A stretch of DNA of 64,000 bases from Armigeres subalbatus. Lineage: Eukaryota > Arthropoda > Insecta > Diptera > Culicidae. The translations under genes and the position numbers were made by a program. The stretch lies in NCBI RefSeq assembly GCF_024139115.2, contig NW_026943240.1, positions 1 through 64,000 on the forward strand, written 5' to 3'. Positions 1 to 11,623 of this stretch are shown one piece after another. The notes beneath the pieces were generated by a model. The model worked only from the letters and a program-made list of their open reading frames with translations, had not been told where the DNA came from and did not search any database. Position 1 is the stretch's first letter. Every line of letters starts with the position of its first letter.

Positions 1-2847
1 AATTTTCCTTCCATCTTTTGCGGTGCGTTTTGCGAAGAAGTTCTGCGTCGGCAAGCGAGCAGAGAATTAAAATCCGGCAGACTTTTGACACGCCACAGCC
101 AGTTCCATGGAAGGGATGGATCAGAAGAGGGGATGTCATTTGTCAACGGAATCGTGTCCAGCAGGCTCCAAATAAGGGCAACGATTACTACGCCCAACCG
201 TCACGTTGTTCTGTCCTTTACGCAAGTTACGGCATTTCCTGTGCGTGACTAATGCGACGACTGACAACGTGTGAAGGTCAAACCTATCAATCATCGAGCT
301 GAAGATGCCGCGCGACGCCCCGGCGTGAGGACTCTTCCACAAAGTATGATCCACTCGGACATCCAGACATCGACCTTGGCGTCGTATTTGATTACACTTC
401 AATTAGGCGCGAATTGCAATTAATTATTCCGCCAATGGTGCCTGCCATGTCTTCGGCACCAGTCGAGGCTGGGCGAAGCGAAACAAAATACCGAAACGAT
501 CATTAGGCTACTGTTCGGTGTCCCGGCTGGAGCGGGTCCGAAGCGAACCCTCCTGGGGTTCATTTATCATTCCGCAGTGGAATTCGTGTTCGCGCCGCGG
601 ACTTGCTCCCGCTACGGAACGGATGGTAGCTTAATTAGAATTTAATGGTTTTTAGCGGAGCACGCGGATTTGTGGCATTCAAATTCTGACGAATTGTTGG
701 TCTTTTGTATTTTTTGGATGAGTGTAAGCGTGAAAATGCTGCACACTTGGAAGGTCACGATCGGTAGCCAGACGGGGGAACGATGCCATTTGATACGAAT
801 GCTTTGTTTGAGGCCATGTGTTTCAAACGATCCTCGCCAGGCTTTTCCGCCGAAGCAGTAAATTAGATTTGCTGTCCCGACGTGTGTGATCCGGAATCCT
901 CGAGGCGGATTATAATTTTGAATATTATTATTTGCACTTTCGTGGTTGGTTCCCGGCGGAAATTGCTCAATAAAATTGTGGAATATTTTGACGACGAGGA
1001 AACCGGTTCCTGCACGAAGGTGATCTTACAGAAATCAACGCCAAAGTCGGTCGACTCGGAAGATGATGAATGTGAACAGCATGTTTACACGTTGTATATT
1101 AAAATCTAATTATATGGTGCGGGATTGTTACGCCTTTCTTCGGGCATGATCGTGGCGAGGCAAGGCAAGCTGCCATCGATCGTCGATCAATTCCGCAAGC
1201 ATGATCACGATGTTTGACTTCAATTTCTGCCTCACTTGTGTGCTATAATTAGACGCAATGCTCGATCGTTATTCCGAAAGGCTGTTGAGTTACTCGAACC
1301 TTCTGGAGTCTCCCATGTGCCGCGGAGCAGAAATTGAATTAGTGACCTATAAATCAGTCCTCGATCAATGAACATGGCAGCCTCTTGCCTTCGTGCGTGT
1401 GTGTTCATCAGAGGTCCATAAATTTCTTGTAGTGAGCCCATCCGAGCAACGAACGTGTTGAAAAGATAAATGATCCCCTTTGAATGTAGCCGTGGACACA
1501 TGTTGCTGTCGGTGTCGTTGTCGGCATTCCGTGAATAACCAACTGGTCGATTTCGGCAATTTGATTAAATTCTGCTCGCTTGAGATCCGCCTCCGCACGC
1601 CTCTTCGAGGGTCCCAGCTCGGCCTAGACGGCGATCGCGCGATCAATTGATTAAAATGTACGTCGTTGTGCAGAGTCCTGAAGTACTGAGTGCGCCCCCG
1701 GCGGCGATACTTTATCATATAAATTGATCATTTAGTTTATAAATATATTAAACATCCATATAAATTATTACATTAGGAGGTTCCTTCGGGGACCTCGGCG
1801 GACCATGCTGGAGTAGGACGTGGCCAGGTCGGCGAAAAATTTCGACGCGATTTATTCTCACTGCGCGTTTGCACCCAAAGATCACGATCCTCGAAGAGCT
1901 CCCTCGGTGTGTTCTCGGAGGGACCAGCTAGCGTTGAAGTAATAAAATATTTCCAATACCATTACGTTATCATTATCGAGCATCTTCGTTTGAGACCCGG
2001 GGATCCCGTCGCCCCATCGTCCATCGATCGCTCGGAAGAAATCGCGAGAGAGGGTGTCGAGTTATTGTTGAAAACAGGAATTACTGAAAATAAGATCAAA
2101 GGCAGTTCGCCGCCCTCACTCCATAGAGCTCGCGCCGTGGTCGACCGGTCGACGGATCGCAGCCCGTGATGATACGGTGGGAGGTACCGCTGCTGATCCC
2201 CTCCGGCCCTGGGCGACCCGGGATCAGCGCTCAAATTTTGTAATAAAATATGTGCGCGCTTGTATCGCCGCCCTGCCATACCACGCCGCCCGCCGTGATC
2301 GCTTCTTCCTTTTTCCGTCCTTTAGGGCCCCGAGTTCGTATTCGGTGCGCGGAAGATCGATCGAAAGCGGAGAGCGCAAAAAATGCGCGCCAGCGTGTCT
2401 GGGAGTGCGCTTCTGGAGTGCATTCGTGCTCTTCGCGGGATGCATTTGACAGGGAGGTCACGCGAGCGGGGAGAAGGTTCTGGAAAGCGAAGGTGATGTA
2501 TCTCGAATTTTAATGAGTTTTCAGGTGGGAAATTGAAGGATTATGGCGAGGGAATAGACACTTATTTATGCGAAGGCCAATAGCGGAACTCGATTCAACG
2601 CGATCATAATTGAGCTGTTCGTGGCATAACCGATGACCAGATTCTTAAACAAATCATGATTGATCCCTCAAATCAATGACACACCCTGACAATCGATCAG
2701 AACTATGGAGTCCTGCTACAAGTATTTTTCATTTAAACTTCATGGAAAGCCCGTCAAGTCAAGAATGCTATAAAAACAATTTAAAACTTCAAAACTATTA
2801 CAAACACTGAATGTGGTGCGGTACAGAAAAATCAACAAGTTTCAGTT
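1..2847. other. Unique, moderately GC-rich non-coding DNA (presumed intron 1)
   Basis: No convincing exon, repeat or RNA gene is visible on either strand. Base composition is richer in G+C and CpG than most of the window, especially 1-2500. Short open frames here overlap on both strands, as expected of GC-rich non-coding DNA. If the exon at 4203-4257 is correct, this is the proximal part of its first intron. A paired-domain exon, expected next in a Pax3/7 gene, was looked for on the minus strand and not seen, so it would lie outside the window. Confidence 0.4.
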
Positions 2848-2855
2848 CTTCAATG

Positions 2856-3245
2856 CAGGCTTGTAAAATGTCATCTGCATGTCATTTGACTAATTTGTTC
2901 ATAACTTTCTTTAGAAGCAAAATTTCTTCCATAATTTTGAATGTACTCATAACGCTTGAGTAGGGTTATATTTTTGTCCAAGGGTACATTGCTCTAAGTA
3001 TAACATCAAAGGCTGGAGAGTGAAAACTCTCCAAAATGTCACGTGTCATTTGACATAATGTCATTTGAATGACATTTTGCCTCCCACGCCCCAGATTACA
3101 TATTTACAGCAAAGTCTCGTTAGACAAAGTTGTAGGCTCATTTAACCGCTATAAGTTCGTCATACAACATGAATTGATAGCTACCTTCTGAAAAAAGTTC
3201 TGGGAAAATTATACAAACGAATGCAAATGACATTTTACAACACTG
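2856..3245. mobile_element. hAT-type MITE with 8-bp TSD
   Basis: A 390-bp element bounded by inverted termini: the left end reads CAGGCTTGTAAAATGTCAT and the right end, reversed, CAGTGTTGTAAAATGTCAT. It is flanked on both sides by the 8-bp direct repeat CTTCAATG (2848-2855 and 3246-3253). CAG-type termini with an 8-bp duplication are the signature of hAT transposons. There is no coding capacity, so it is non-autonomous. The interior has several ATGTCATTTGA motifs in both orientations. Confidence 0.8.
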
Positions 3246-3253
3246 CTTCAATG

Positions 3254-4202
3254 TATCCAAAACATAGATTCTTAGTAAATAAACCACACTTTTTTCAATC
3301 AGATTTGAAAATACTTTTGAAAGACTTAAAATTATTGAAACTTGAAGTCTGACTCATAACGGGATGCACAAAATGCATCCTTGCTCGATTTACTCAATTT
3401 CCAAAATGCAATCGTGCATAAGATTTTTACGTTTTATGCTAAGCTCACGCAAAAATCTAAATCCTGGATCGACTCAACGCCCTAATAAGCTTATCTTAAT
3501 CCCTGATCTACAACCAACGCAACACCCGATAGGATCTATGTCTCCGTCATGCCTTGCGCACAAGCAAACATCCAAAAGATCAATTTAATCCTCTTTCCCA
3601 GCTCTCAAGCACTTCTTCCCCGTTGCACAAAGCCAGTCCATTTCCCGAGCCCCGAACAATGACCAAACAATAACATATTTACAATCATTAATCTTGTTAG
3701 CCCCTTGCCGAGCGCTAGCAGTTCTCCTTCGGTCTCTCGATCGATTCGGTCCCTTTGATATTCATCCCAAGTAACCTTCTGTTACAATGGTTTCTCACCC
3801 TACATACGGTTGAGAATTTATTCACGATCAGAACCCACTTTCCCCGTCGGTCGCATTCGAATTAAAAATTTCAACGCCCCTTCTTTTTTCCTAGACGAAA
3901 AATAGATCCTTGCCTGCCGTCTGTTGCTTGTTGTCTGTTTGATCCTCGAACTTTCTCACCTCCAGTGCTGCCGCCGGCAGGATCGCTATGATTTATGATC
4001 CCGCAGAAGCGATAAATGATCGACACCGATCGACCAAACGCAACAACATATGGCTCCGCGAGACCAACTGTTATCCGTGATCCCGCGAGACACAAAGCCC
4101 AACCGCCCGACGGCTCACCGCCCTCAGCCTCTCATTTTGATTAAACGATCATGACTTTCCAGAATCGAAAATGAAAACCTTGCGCCAGCATCGCAGACTT
4201 AC
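3254..4202. other. Presumed intron 1 sequence next to the splice donor
   Basis: No repeat or coding signal was recognised. The strand-minus splice donor GTAAGT occupies 4197-4202, directly downstream of the exon at 4203-4257. The segment 3870-4140 is GC-richer and could be conserved, but this cannot be judged from one sequence. Confidence 0.4.
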
Positions 4203-4257
4203 CTTGGAATGGATATCCGGAGAAGATCGGCGACATGTTCAAACTTGCCACTGCCAT
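4203..4257 (-). CDS. First coding exon of a gooseberry-like Pax3/7 transcription factor gene (partial)
   Basis: On the minus strand the exon reads ATG at 4257 to a CAAG|GTAAGT donor at 4203/4202. It encodes MAVASLNMSPIFSGYPFQ plus the first base of a glycine codon (phase-1 intron). The start is supported by A at -3 and G at +4, and by an in-frame stop at 4342-4344 with no intervening ATG. From memory, gooseberry and gooseberry-neuro begin with a similar short leader ending GYPFQG directly before the paired domain, and many Pax genes split here. The product would be a nuclear DNA-binding protein with paired and homeodomain regions, acting in segmentation and neural patterning, but neither domain lies in the window. 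The match is short. An unrelated gene cannot be excluded, nor can the two gooseberry paralogues be told apart. Confidence 0.65.
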
Positions 4258-5400
4258 TCTGTCGTTTAGATCACCGTGCAGCTCCAACTTGATCGCGTTC
4301 GCCAAATATCGGTCCAAATTAACTTTCTTATCACTTTCAGTTCAACAACACTTTCCGATCGATTAAACAGTCCCAAAAGCAAACACTTCTCTCACTTTCG
4401 GTCCGTATTGCCAACAAACATAAACTCCTCAAAGCAATCAAAATAAACATTCACTTGACTGCGACGATCACTTCGCTTCTGTTTACTCTCTCCCACTCCT
4501 CCTTGCAGCTTTGTATTCCAAAGATAATGTTCTCAACGACTGAAAAAAGGAAAAAAACTCAACCGAAACCAGTTTTCTTGCGATGAAGACGAGATGTTTC
4601 TCCTTGAGAGGCTAGCACCTTACTGACTTCAACATTCGCCCGCTCGGCAGGTTCTTTACTCCACCGAACCCGGGCCGGCTTCGGCATCATCATTCCCACG
4701 TTTTTTTTTTCGTTTCCATCTTCTCTGCGGTTCTTCCATCGTACTCTCCCAAGCAATCGCATCCAAACGCCTGGCCACGCCCACCCCATTCTCGCGTATT
4801 CCGCTTTGTCCTTCCCGTTCTTCTTCGATCGTCCATCATAGCGCAGAGTCGACCAAGTCGATCATCGTTTTGCGCAGCCGCTCGTCGCTGATTGGTTCGA
4901 GCGTCGCACCAATACCAGTGGACGTCAGTCTTCAATGCATCGCGTGCATTCGTTGCATTGTGTCACCCCGAAGACGACGACGACGACCACTTCGTCGGAA
5001 GGCGACAATTCTCCCTGCGATGATCGATGTTTCTTATCAGCGGAGGCGGCAAACCGGGCTTTGATCTTCTCCTTGAAGGTGGTCGGTCGCCGCCGCACAG
5101 ATGTGGTGATCGATATATTATAGCCCGCGCTATTCTGGGCAGGGATTTGAGGGAAGTTTATGGCGTTTAACGGCCTTAGAGCCACAGAGAAGGGAAACTG
5201 CCACACGAATAGGGGGCAGTAATGTGTGGCACAGGGAAAGCCTATGTGGCGGCTTCGTTGGCGGTAACTTCTGAGCCAATGTCGTGTTTGTTAGGTGACA
5301 AATGGTCCAACGGCTTAGAACTGGAATTGTGCACAATGCCATTAAGGCAGTTTGATGATGATTGTTTCGTGTTTTTTTGGGTGCTGGGAAACGGCGGTGG
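4258..5400 (-). promoter_or_regulatory. Presumed 5'UTR and promoter-proximal region of the minus-strand gene
   Basis: This is immediately upstream of the ATG at 4257. It is unique sequence without recognisable transposon. A weak initiator-like TCAGTC lies on the minus strand at about 4535-4540, but no TATA box or downstream promoter element at correct spacing was found, so the transcription start is not determined. The stretch 4600-5150 is GC-rich with many CGA/TCG words, including a short GAC-repeat near 4972-4990. Overlapping open frames here look non-coding. Confidence 0.35.
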
Positions 5401-5859
5401 TGTGTTGGTTTAAAATTGGAAGAATGTTCCAGTTTGAAACCAGGATTAGTTTATGAACTTGGGTGGTGTGAAAATAGGGTTGAGTTAGCGATAATTAAAA
5501 CGGAGAGGAAATGAGATGCAAGTTTTAATTTAAAGGAGTAATACTGGTAGATAAAGTTTGTGAAGTTTGTAGCATGAAGATATGAAATCATTCAATTCAG
5601 GAAATGAAAAGATCTATTAAACCAATTTTTAAATTTTTATATGTCACGCTTGCAGTTAAAACTTTTTATTCTCAGGCTTTTTCTGGGAATAAATTGATTA
5701 ACCACTTCATCCACATTCAATTTATTCGCCATGTCCTTGTAGAAGTGCAGTGAGAGTGAGTGAGATATGGAATTTAGTGGCTGTTGGCCCATACTGGATC
5801 TCCTAAAGATTTCCAACCTTCGGAGGCCAGAGACACAAGGGCGTTCCTGCGAAAATCAT

Positions 5860-6415
5860 CATACCAAGATCGACATAGGCGCACGGATCATGAAAGCAAG
5901 GGCTGCCTTTGCGAGTTTATGAAATATATGGAAAAATAGGTAGATAAGTGAACGCACCAAAATACAAATTTTCAACTCTAACGTAAAAACTGTGATGTTA
6001 TACGCTAGCGAAACATGGTGTGTATCAGTGGAGAACACTCAACGGCTGCAGATGGTTCATCAACAGATGCCTGTGGTATATAATTCGGGCCTGGTGGCCT
6101 CACAACTGGATCTCAAACAACGAGCTCCATCGTCGTTGTCACCAGAGGCCGACAGCAACAGAAATTCGGAATCGAAAGTGGGGCTGGGTCGGCCACAGTC
6201 AACGTAGGGACGGAAACTAAATCTGTAAACAAGCATTAGACTGGAACTCAACAGGACATCGCAGCAGAGGCAAACCCAATAAAGAAATAAAAGAAGTCGA
6301 CCGAAATCTAACCTGGCAACAGGTTAATGCGATAGCTGGACAACGCTCAGGATGCAGATCTTTCAAGTCGACCCTTTACATCACCGGGACCGGAAGTGTA
6401 CAGGATCCATAAGTA
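5860..6415 (+). pseudogene. 3' end of a non-LTR retrotransposon reverse-transcriptase ORF (remnant)
   Basis: Translating across small frame breaks gives a C-terminal reverse-transcriptase tail: ARIMKARAAFASL, then VMLYASETWCV, then FINRCLWYI, then RKWGWVGH, then ALDWNSTGHRSRGKPN and a final WR-like block. The order ETW, INRxL, W-x-GH, ALxWNxxGxRxRGRP is typical of the post-RT region of RTE/CR1-type insect retrotransposons. It is a different family from the longer RTE-like copies in this window. The frame is broken, and no endonuclease or catalytic RT part is present, so this is a dead 5'-truncated copy. Confidence 0.65.
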
Positions 6416-6850
6416 AGTATGAGTCCAGAAAACGATCGCTAAGCAGCATACAGCATACATACCGTAATCCGTAATTAATGTTGATTTTATTTTGGCGACA
6501 AATAAATGTAAATTCATCCGAAGTTTATATCATTCACCAGCAAATTTAGTCAAGATTAAGATACCTAACTCACAATTAGTAATTGTGACAACAGGAAATA
6601 ATATTTTATTCATTTCTTGAATGTGGTGAAACTGATCAATGTCACCCCGGTGATCAATGTTCCCCCGGATTACGGTACTTAACAAATTTTGGCAGAAGAT
6701 CTATCAAATGTGTTTGTCCCTGCATTAAGTCCACGACATCTAAGACGCTTTCAGAAGATTTGGTACCTTCTGTCAACAAATGCAGAAACATATCTCGTTG
6801 TACCATCAACCGCCTTGTCATTGTCAGACAAAGCTGTTAAAAATCAACTA

Positions 6851-7043
6851 CAGTCAAACCTCCATGAGACGATGTTCTATGACTCGATATTGACTCATGG
6901 AAGCAAATTATGCCATAGCAAAAAAAATGTTCTGGGTTGCTGTGATGGTTCCTTCAAACAGCTTTCCAAAAAATTTCTATACTACATCTCGATATTTCCA
7001 TGAGTCGATGGTCCTTCAATATCTACTCATGGCGGTTTTATTG
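6851..7043. mobile_element. TA-flanked MITE (Tc1/mariner-like)
   Basis: Termini CAGTCAAACCTCCATGAG (left) and, reversed, CAATAAAACCGCCATGAG (right) form an imperfect inverted repeat. They are flanked by TA at 6849-6850 and 7044-7045. Internal CATGAGTCGAT motifs occur in both orientations. It is 193 bp long with no transposase. A small open frame across it (from 6689) is regarded as chance. Confidence 0.6.
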
Positions 7044-7046
7044 TAA

Positions 7047-8425
7047 ACCAGAATAGTTCGCCAGAATAGACGATATCTACACATACATTGCAGTCCATCT
7101 TACTGCGCAAAACGGTATTTAGATTGGTGGTACCATTTGATTAGAGAGCCTGAAACAGAATCCCAGACTAAATTGATCTCTGAGAGCCCGTTTTGGAGAA
7201 CCCGTAACAAAATTGATCATATCCTTAAAATATCAAATTCTCAATACTCATCGGTGATTAATATTATCCGTAAGTCAAATCCCATCAGAATCATGGAAAA
7301 AATCTCAAAATCAGAAAAATCGCTCGTGATTCAAATCGTGATTTGCATCACTGCATGATTTTTAAGTGTTCTTCAATGTTGAATGCATTGAATTAATTGT
7401 TTTCGCTTAAAACCATGGCCAATAAATCCACATGTAAACATAACATACGGATCGATTGCGTTCTTCAGAACGTCATGACGTCATGACGTTTTTTTTTAGA
7501 GCGAAATCATTGTTCGGCGAGTGATGCGATTCTGTTCGAGAAATAATGTACAAATAATGCTCTCTTTTCGTCATTTATGGTCATGAACGCACATAGCAAC
7601 GCAAGCATGTACATGTACATTAGGGCAGTTCAAATTTCAAAATTTTTCGAAAATTCCAACTTCCATATGTCTATTAGCATCATTTTGATAATATAGGAGT
7701 CCTGGCAAAATTTCATGAAATTCGGTGGCCATTTAGGGGTGGCGCGAGGTCAATTTATGTTTATATGGAAATTTGTATGGGAAAAACTTAAAATTTATTC
7801 AAGTTTCCCTACAACTGTCTAATTTTGATGAATTCAAGTAAACAGCAAAAAAGTTGAGCAAAATCATAAAGTTGTTTTTAAAACTTTCTGTTATACACAT
7901 TTTCTGTTACGCTTACTACATAGCCCCATTCTGAGTCAACAAATATGTATTTAGCTTTCTTCTATAAAACGTGTTCAGTGTTGTGTTAGAAATATCCAAC
8001 AGAAAACGAATAGTATCTTAAACTATTCTATCCTATTTTTTACAACAGAGATCCGACTCAATATTTATGACGTCAGGCTTAGAGTGTGAATGTAATCTGA
8101 TATGAATCAGATTAGTATTACTTTGTCAAAGAGGCAAAGCCGTGACGTGGATTCCTAGGTCCCTTGTGAGCGCTCCTTTTTTATTAAAGGCCAATTACTT
8201 AATCTCCGCTTAGGCCTCAAACTAGGTGTAAGCGCATTGGTCAGCACCGCTTAAGAATAATGGAGGTCCTAAGGAACACAAAATGCATAATTTCACGTTC
8301 AAACAACAATTAGAATCGTACCTAAAAGTAATAATAAAAAGCTCAGAGGATTAAAGATCCTACTTACAGTCAATATTCGGCGAATGATCGTGATATTTTT
8401 TTACTATTTGCATAATATGAATACG
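7047..8425. other. AT-rich intergenic stretch, no gene seen
   Basis: No coding region is recognised. It holds a perfect palindrome (7469-7490), an AT-rich part at 7620-8000 resembling the inner parts of long-TIR elements elsewhere in the window, and a CT/GA-mixed part at 8090-8300 that I could not assign. Probably old repeat debris. Confidence 0.3.
7469..7490. repeat. Perfect 22-bp palindrome containing TGACGTCA
   Basis: The 22 bases read identically on both strands. They contain the CREB/ATF consensus TGACGTCA in the centre, flanked by ATGACG/CGTCAT repeats and followed by a run of T. Whether it is a functional cAMP-response-type element or the remains of a hairpin terminus cannot be told from sequence. 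Confidence 0.55.
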
Positions 8426-8429
8426 GAAA

Positions 8430-11366
8430 AGCCCAAGTCCTGGTGTTTGGTGGGACACTAAACAAACCAGACGACGGCCCTCCGACGACAGACAGAAGGT
8501 TTGCGCAGGACCAATAAGCCGCCTGGAAAATCAATCCCATTGTTGCGACAGGATGATCTACTACTATTACATCCCCGCAACTTCGACGTCGTGGCGCTGC
8601 AGGAGATTTGGTGGACAGGACAGAAAGTGTGGAAAAGCGGGCATCGAGCGGCTACCTTCTACCAAAGCTGTGGCACCACCAACGAGCTGGTAACCGACTT
8701 CATAGTGCTGGGTAAGATGCGCCAATGCGTAATTGGGTGGCTGCCAAGGATGTGCAAGCTGAGGATTAAAGGCCGTTTCTTCAACTATAGCATCATCAAC
8801 GTGCACTGCCCACACGAAGAGAGACCCGATGACGAAAAATAAGCGTTCTATGCACAGCTGGAGCAGACATACGATGGTTGCCCACTGCGGGACGTCAAAA
8901 TCGTCATCGGTGACATGAACGCACAGGTAGGAAGGGAGGAAATGTATAGACCAGTCATCGGACCGGATAGTCTGCACACCGTATCGAATGACAACGGCCA
9001 ACGATGCATAAACTTCGCAGCCTCCCGCGGAATGGTAGTCCGAAGCACCTTCTTTCCCTGCTAAAATATCCACAAGGCCACATGGAGATCACCTAACCAA
9101 GAAACGGAAAGCCAAATTGACCACGTTCTAATCGACGGTAAATTCTTCTCCGACATCACGAACATCCACACTTACCTCAGTGCGAATATTGAATCCGACT
9201 ACTACCCCGTTGCAGTATGCCTGCGCTCAAAACTCTCGACGGTGTACAATACGCGTAGAAGTCGGACGCCGCGGCTTAACATTGGGCGGCTACAAGGCGG
9301 TAGACTAGCCCAAGAATACGCCCAGCAGCTGGAAGTGGCAATTCCAATGGAAGAGCAGCTAGGCGCAGCGTCTCTTGAAGATGGCTGGAGAGATATTCGA
9401 TCCGCCATTGGTAGCACCGCAACCGCTGCACTTGACACGGTGCCCCCGGATCAGAGAAACGACTGGTATGACGGCAAATGTGAGCAGTTAGTAGAAGAGA
9501 AGAATGCAGCATGGGCGAGATTGCTGCAACACCGCACGAGGGCGAACGAGGCACGATATAAACAGGCGCGGAACAACACTCAGACAAAACTTGATTTTTC
9601 GTAGGAAAAAGCGCCAGCAGGAAGATCGACGTGGAGAGACGGAGAAACTGTACCGCGCTAATAACATACGAAAGTTCTATGAGAAGTTAAACCGTCCACG
9701 TAAGGGCCACAGCCTGATATGTGCAAGGACATAAACGGGAACCTTCTTACAAACAAGCGTGAGGTGATCCAAAGGTGGCGAAAGCACTACGTAGAACATC
9801 TGAATGGCGATGTGGCAGACGAAGATGGCGGTATGGTGATGGACCTGGGAGAACGCGCGCAGGACATAATTTTACCGGCTCCAGATCTCCAGGAAATCCA
9901 GGAGGAGATTGACCGGCTGAAGAACAACTAAGTCCCTGGGGTTGACCAACTACCAGGAGAGCTATTTAAACACGGTGGTGAGGCACTGGCTAGAGCGGTA
10001 CACTGGGTCATTACCAAGATTTGGGAGGACGAAGTTTTGCCGCAGGAGTGGATGGAAGGTGTCGTGTGTCCCATCTACAAAAAGGGCGATAAGCTGGATT
10101 GTAGCAACTACCGCGCAATCACATTGCTGAACGCCGCCTACAAGGTACTCTCCCAAATTTTATGCCGTCGACTAGCACCAACTGCAAGGGAGTTCGTGGT
10201 GCAGTACCAGGCGGGTTTTATGGGCGAACGCTCCACCACGGACCAGGTGTTCGCCATTCGCCAAGTACTGCAGAAATGTCGCGAATACAACGTGCCCACA
10301 CATCATCTATTCATCGACTTCAAAGCCGCATATGATACAATCGATCGGGACCAGCTATGGCAGCTTATGCTCGAACACGGTTTTCCGGATAAACTGACAC
10401 GGTTGATCAAAGCGACTATGGATCGGGTGATGTGCGTAGTTCGAGTTTCAGGGGCATTCTCGAGGCCCTTCGAAACGCGCAGAGGGTTACGGCAAGGTGA
10501 TGGTCTTTCGTGTCTGCTATTCAACATCGCTTTGGAAGGTGTAATACGAAGAGCAGAGATTAACACGAGTGGTACAATTTTCAATTAGTCCATCCAGCTA
10601 GTTGGCTTCGCCGACGACATAGATATTATGGCACGTAACTTTGAGAAGATGGAGGAAGCCTACATCAGACTGAAGAGGGAAGATAAGCGTATCGGACTAG
10701 TCATCAACACGTCGAAGACAAAGTACATGATAGGAAGAGGTTCAAGAGACGATAATGTGAGCCACCCACCGTGAGTTTGCATCGGTGGTGACGCAATCGA
10801 GGTGGTAGAAGAATTTGTGTACTTGGGCTCACTGGTGACTGCTGAAAATGACACCAGCAGAGAAATTCGGAGACGCATAGTGGCTGGAAATCGTACGTAC
10901 TTTGGACTTCGCAAGACGCTCCGATCGAATAGAGTTCGCCGCCGTACCAAACTGACAATCTACAAAACGCTCATTAGACCGGTAGTCCTCTACGGACACG
11001 AGACCTGGACGATGCTAGTGGAGGACCAACGCGCACTTGGAGTTTTTGAAAGGAAAGTGCTGCGTACCATCTATGGTGGGGCGCACATGGCGGACGGTAC
11101 GTGGAGGAGGCGAATGAACCACGAGTTGCATCAGCTGTTGGGAGAACCATCCATCGTTCACACCGCGAAAATCGGACGATTGCGGTGGGCCGGGCAAGTA
11201 GCCAGAATGTCTGACAGTAACCCGGTGAAAATGGTTCTCGACAACGATCCGGCGGGCACAAGAAGGCGAGGTGCGCAGCGGGCAAGGTGGATCGATCAGG
11301 TGGAAGATGACTTGCGGACCCTCCGTAGACTGCGTGGTTGGCGTCGTATAGCCATGGACCGAGCCG
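8430..11366 (+). mobile_element. RTE-like non-LTR retrotransposon, copy 1 (main part, 5'-truncated)
   Basis: This is the same family as 32061-35475. It starts within the 5' leader (shared text AAGCCCAAGTCCTGGTG) and has lost about 110 bp of leader near 8540 compared with copy 2. It carries endonuclease and reverse transcriptase coding sequence. The 3' end is displaced to 15731-15795 because a Jockey-like element has inserted at 11354-11366. After removing the insert the 3'UTR continues exactly as in copy 2. RTE-type assignment rests on RT motifs and the short AAT-repeat tail; I am not certain of the clade. Confidence 0.85.
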
Positions 11367-11395
11367 TAGTAGTAGTAGTAGTAGTAAAATTCTTC
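8560..11395 (+). pseudogene. Endonuclease/reverse transcriptase ORF of RTE-like copy 1, inactivated
   Basis: An apurinic-like endonuclease comes first: DVVALQEIWW, VHCPHEERPDD, IVIGDMNAQVG, then SANIESDYYPVAV. RT follows: [16 protein letters not shown] near 10106, FIDFKAAYDTIDRDQLW near 10312, GLRQGDGLSCLLFN near 10486 and catalytic GFADDID at 10604-10624, then KTKYM and YGHETW. Compared with copy 2 it has in-frame stops at about 8840 (GAA to TAA), 9061, 9929 (AAA to TAA), 10586 (AAG to TAG) and 10771 (CGA to TGA), plus a frameshift near 9595. The intact protein would nick target DNA and copy its RNA in the nucleus by target-primed reverse transcription. This copy cannot. The last few codons run into the inserted element. 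Confidence 0.85.
11354..11366 (+). repeat. Left target-site duplication (13 bp) of the Jockey-like insertion
   Basis: ATGGACCGAGCCG here is repeated exactly at 15718-15730, on either side of the 11367-15717 element. The duplicated bases belong to the end of the RTE-like ORF/3'UTR. Confidence 0.93.
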
Positions 11396-11623
11396 TTTAT
11401 TTAAAACATTTTTTGTTCTACAATCATTTTATACATGTACAGTGATCGGCCGGCTTGGCCTCCAACTTCAATTTCAATTATTGTTATTATTATTATTATT
11501 ATGCTATTACTTAATTTTAAAATATAATGTATCATGACGGCCTTTAGGAGGCGCTGGTGTGTTTTTAAAATTTGATAACCTAACTACTATGTACACTAAT
11601 ATTTAAAATAAAAATTTGATAAC

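Noticed and set aside
136..2513. Several overlapping open frames of 60-117 codons in the GC-rich left end
   Set aside because: They overlap on opposite strands, lack domain similarity and fit GC-rich non-coding sequence.
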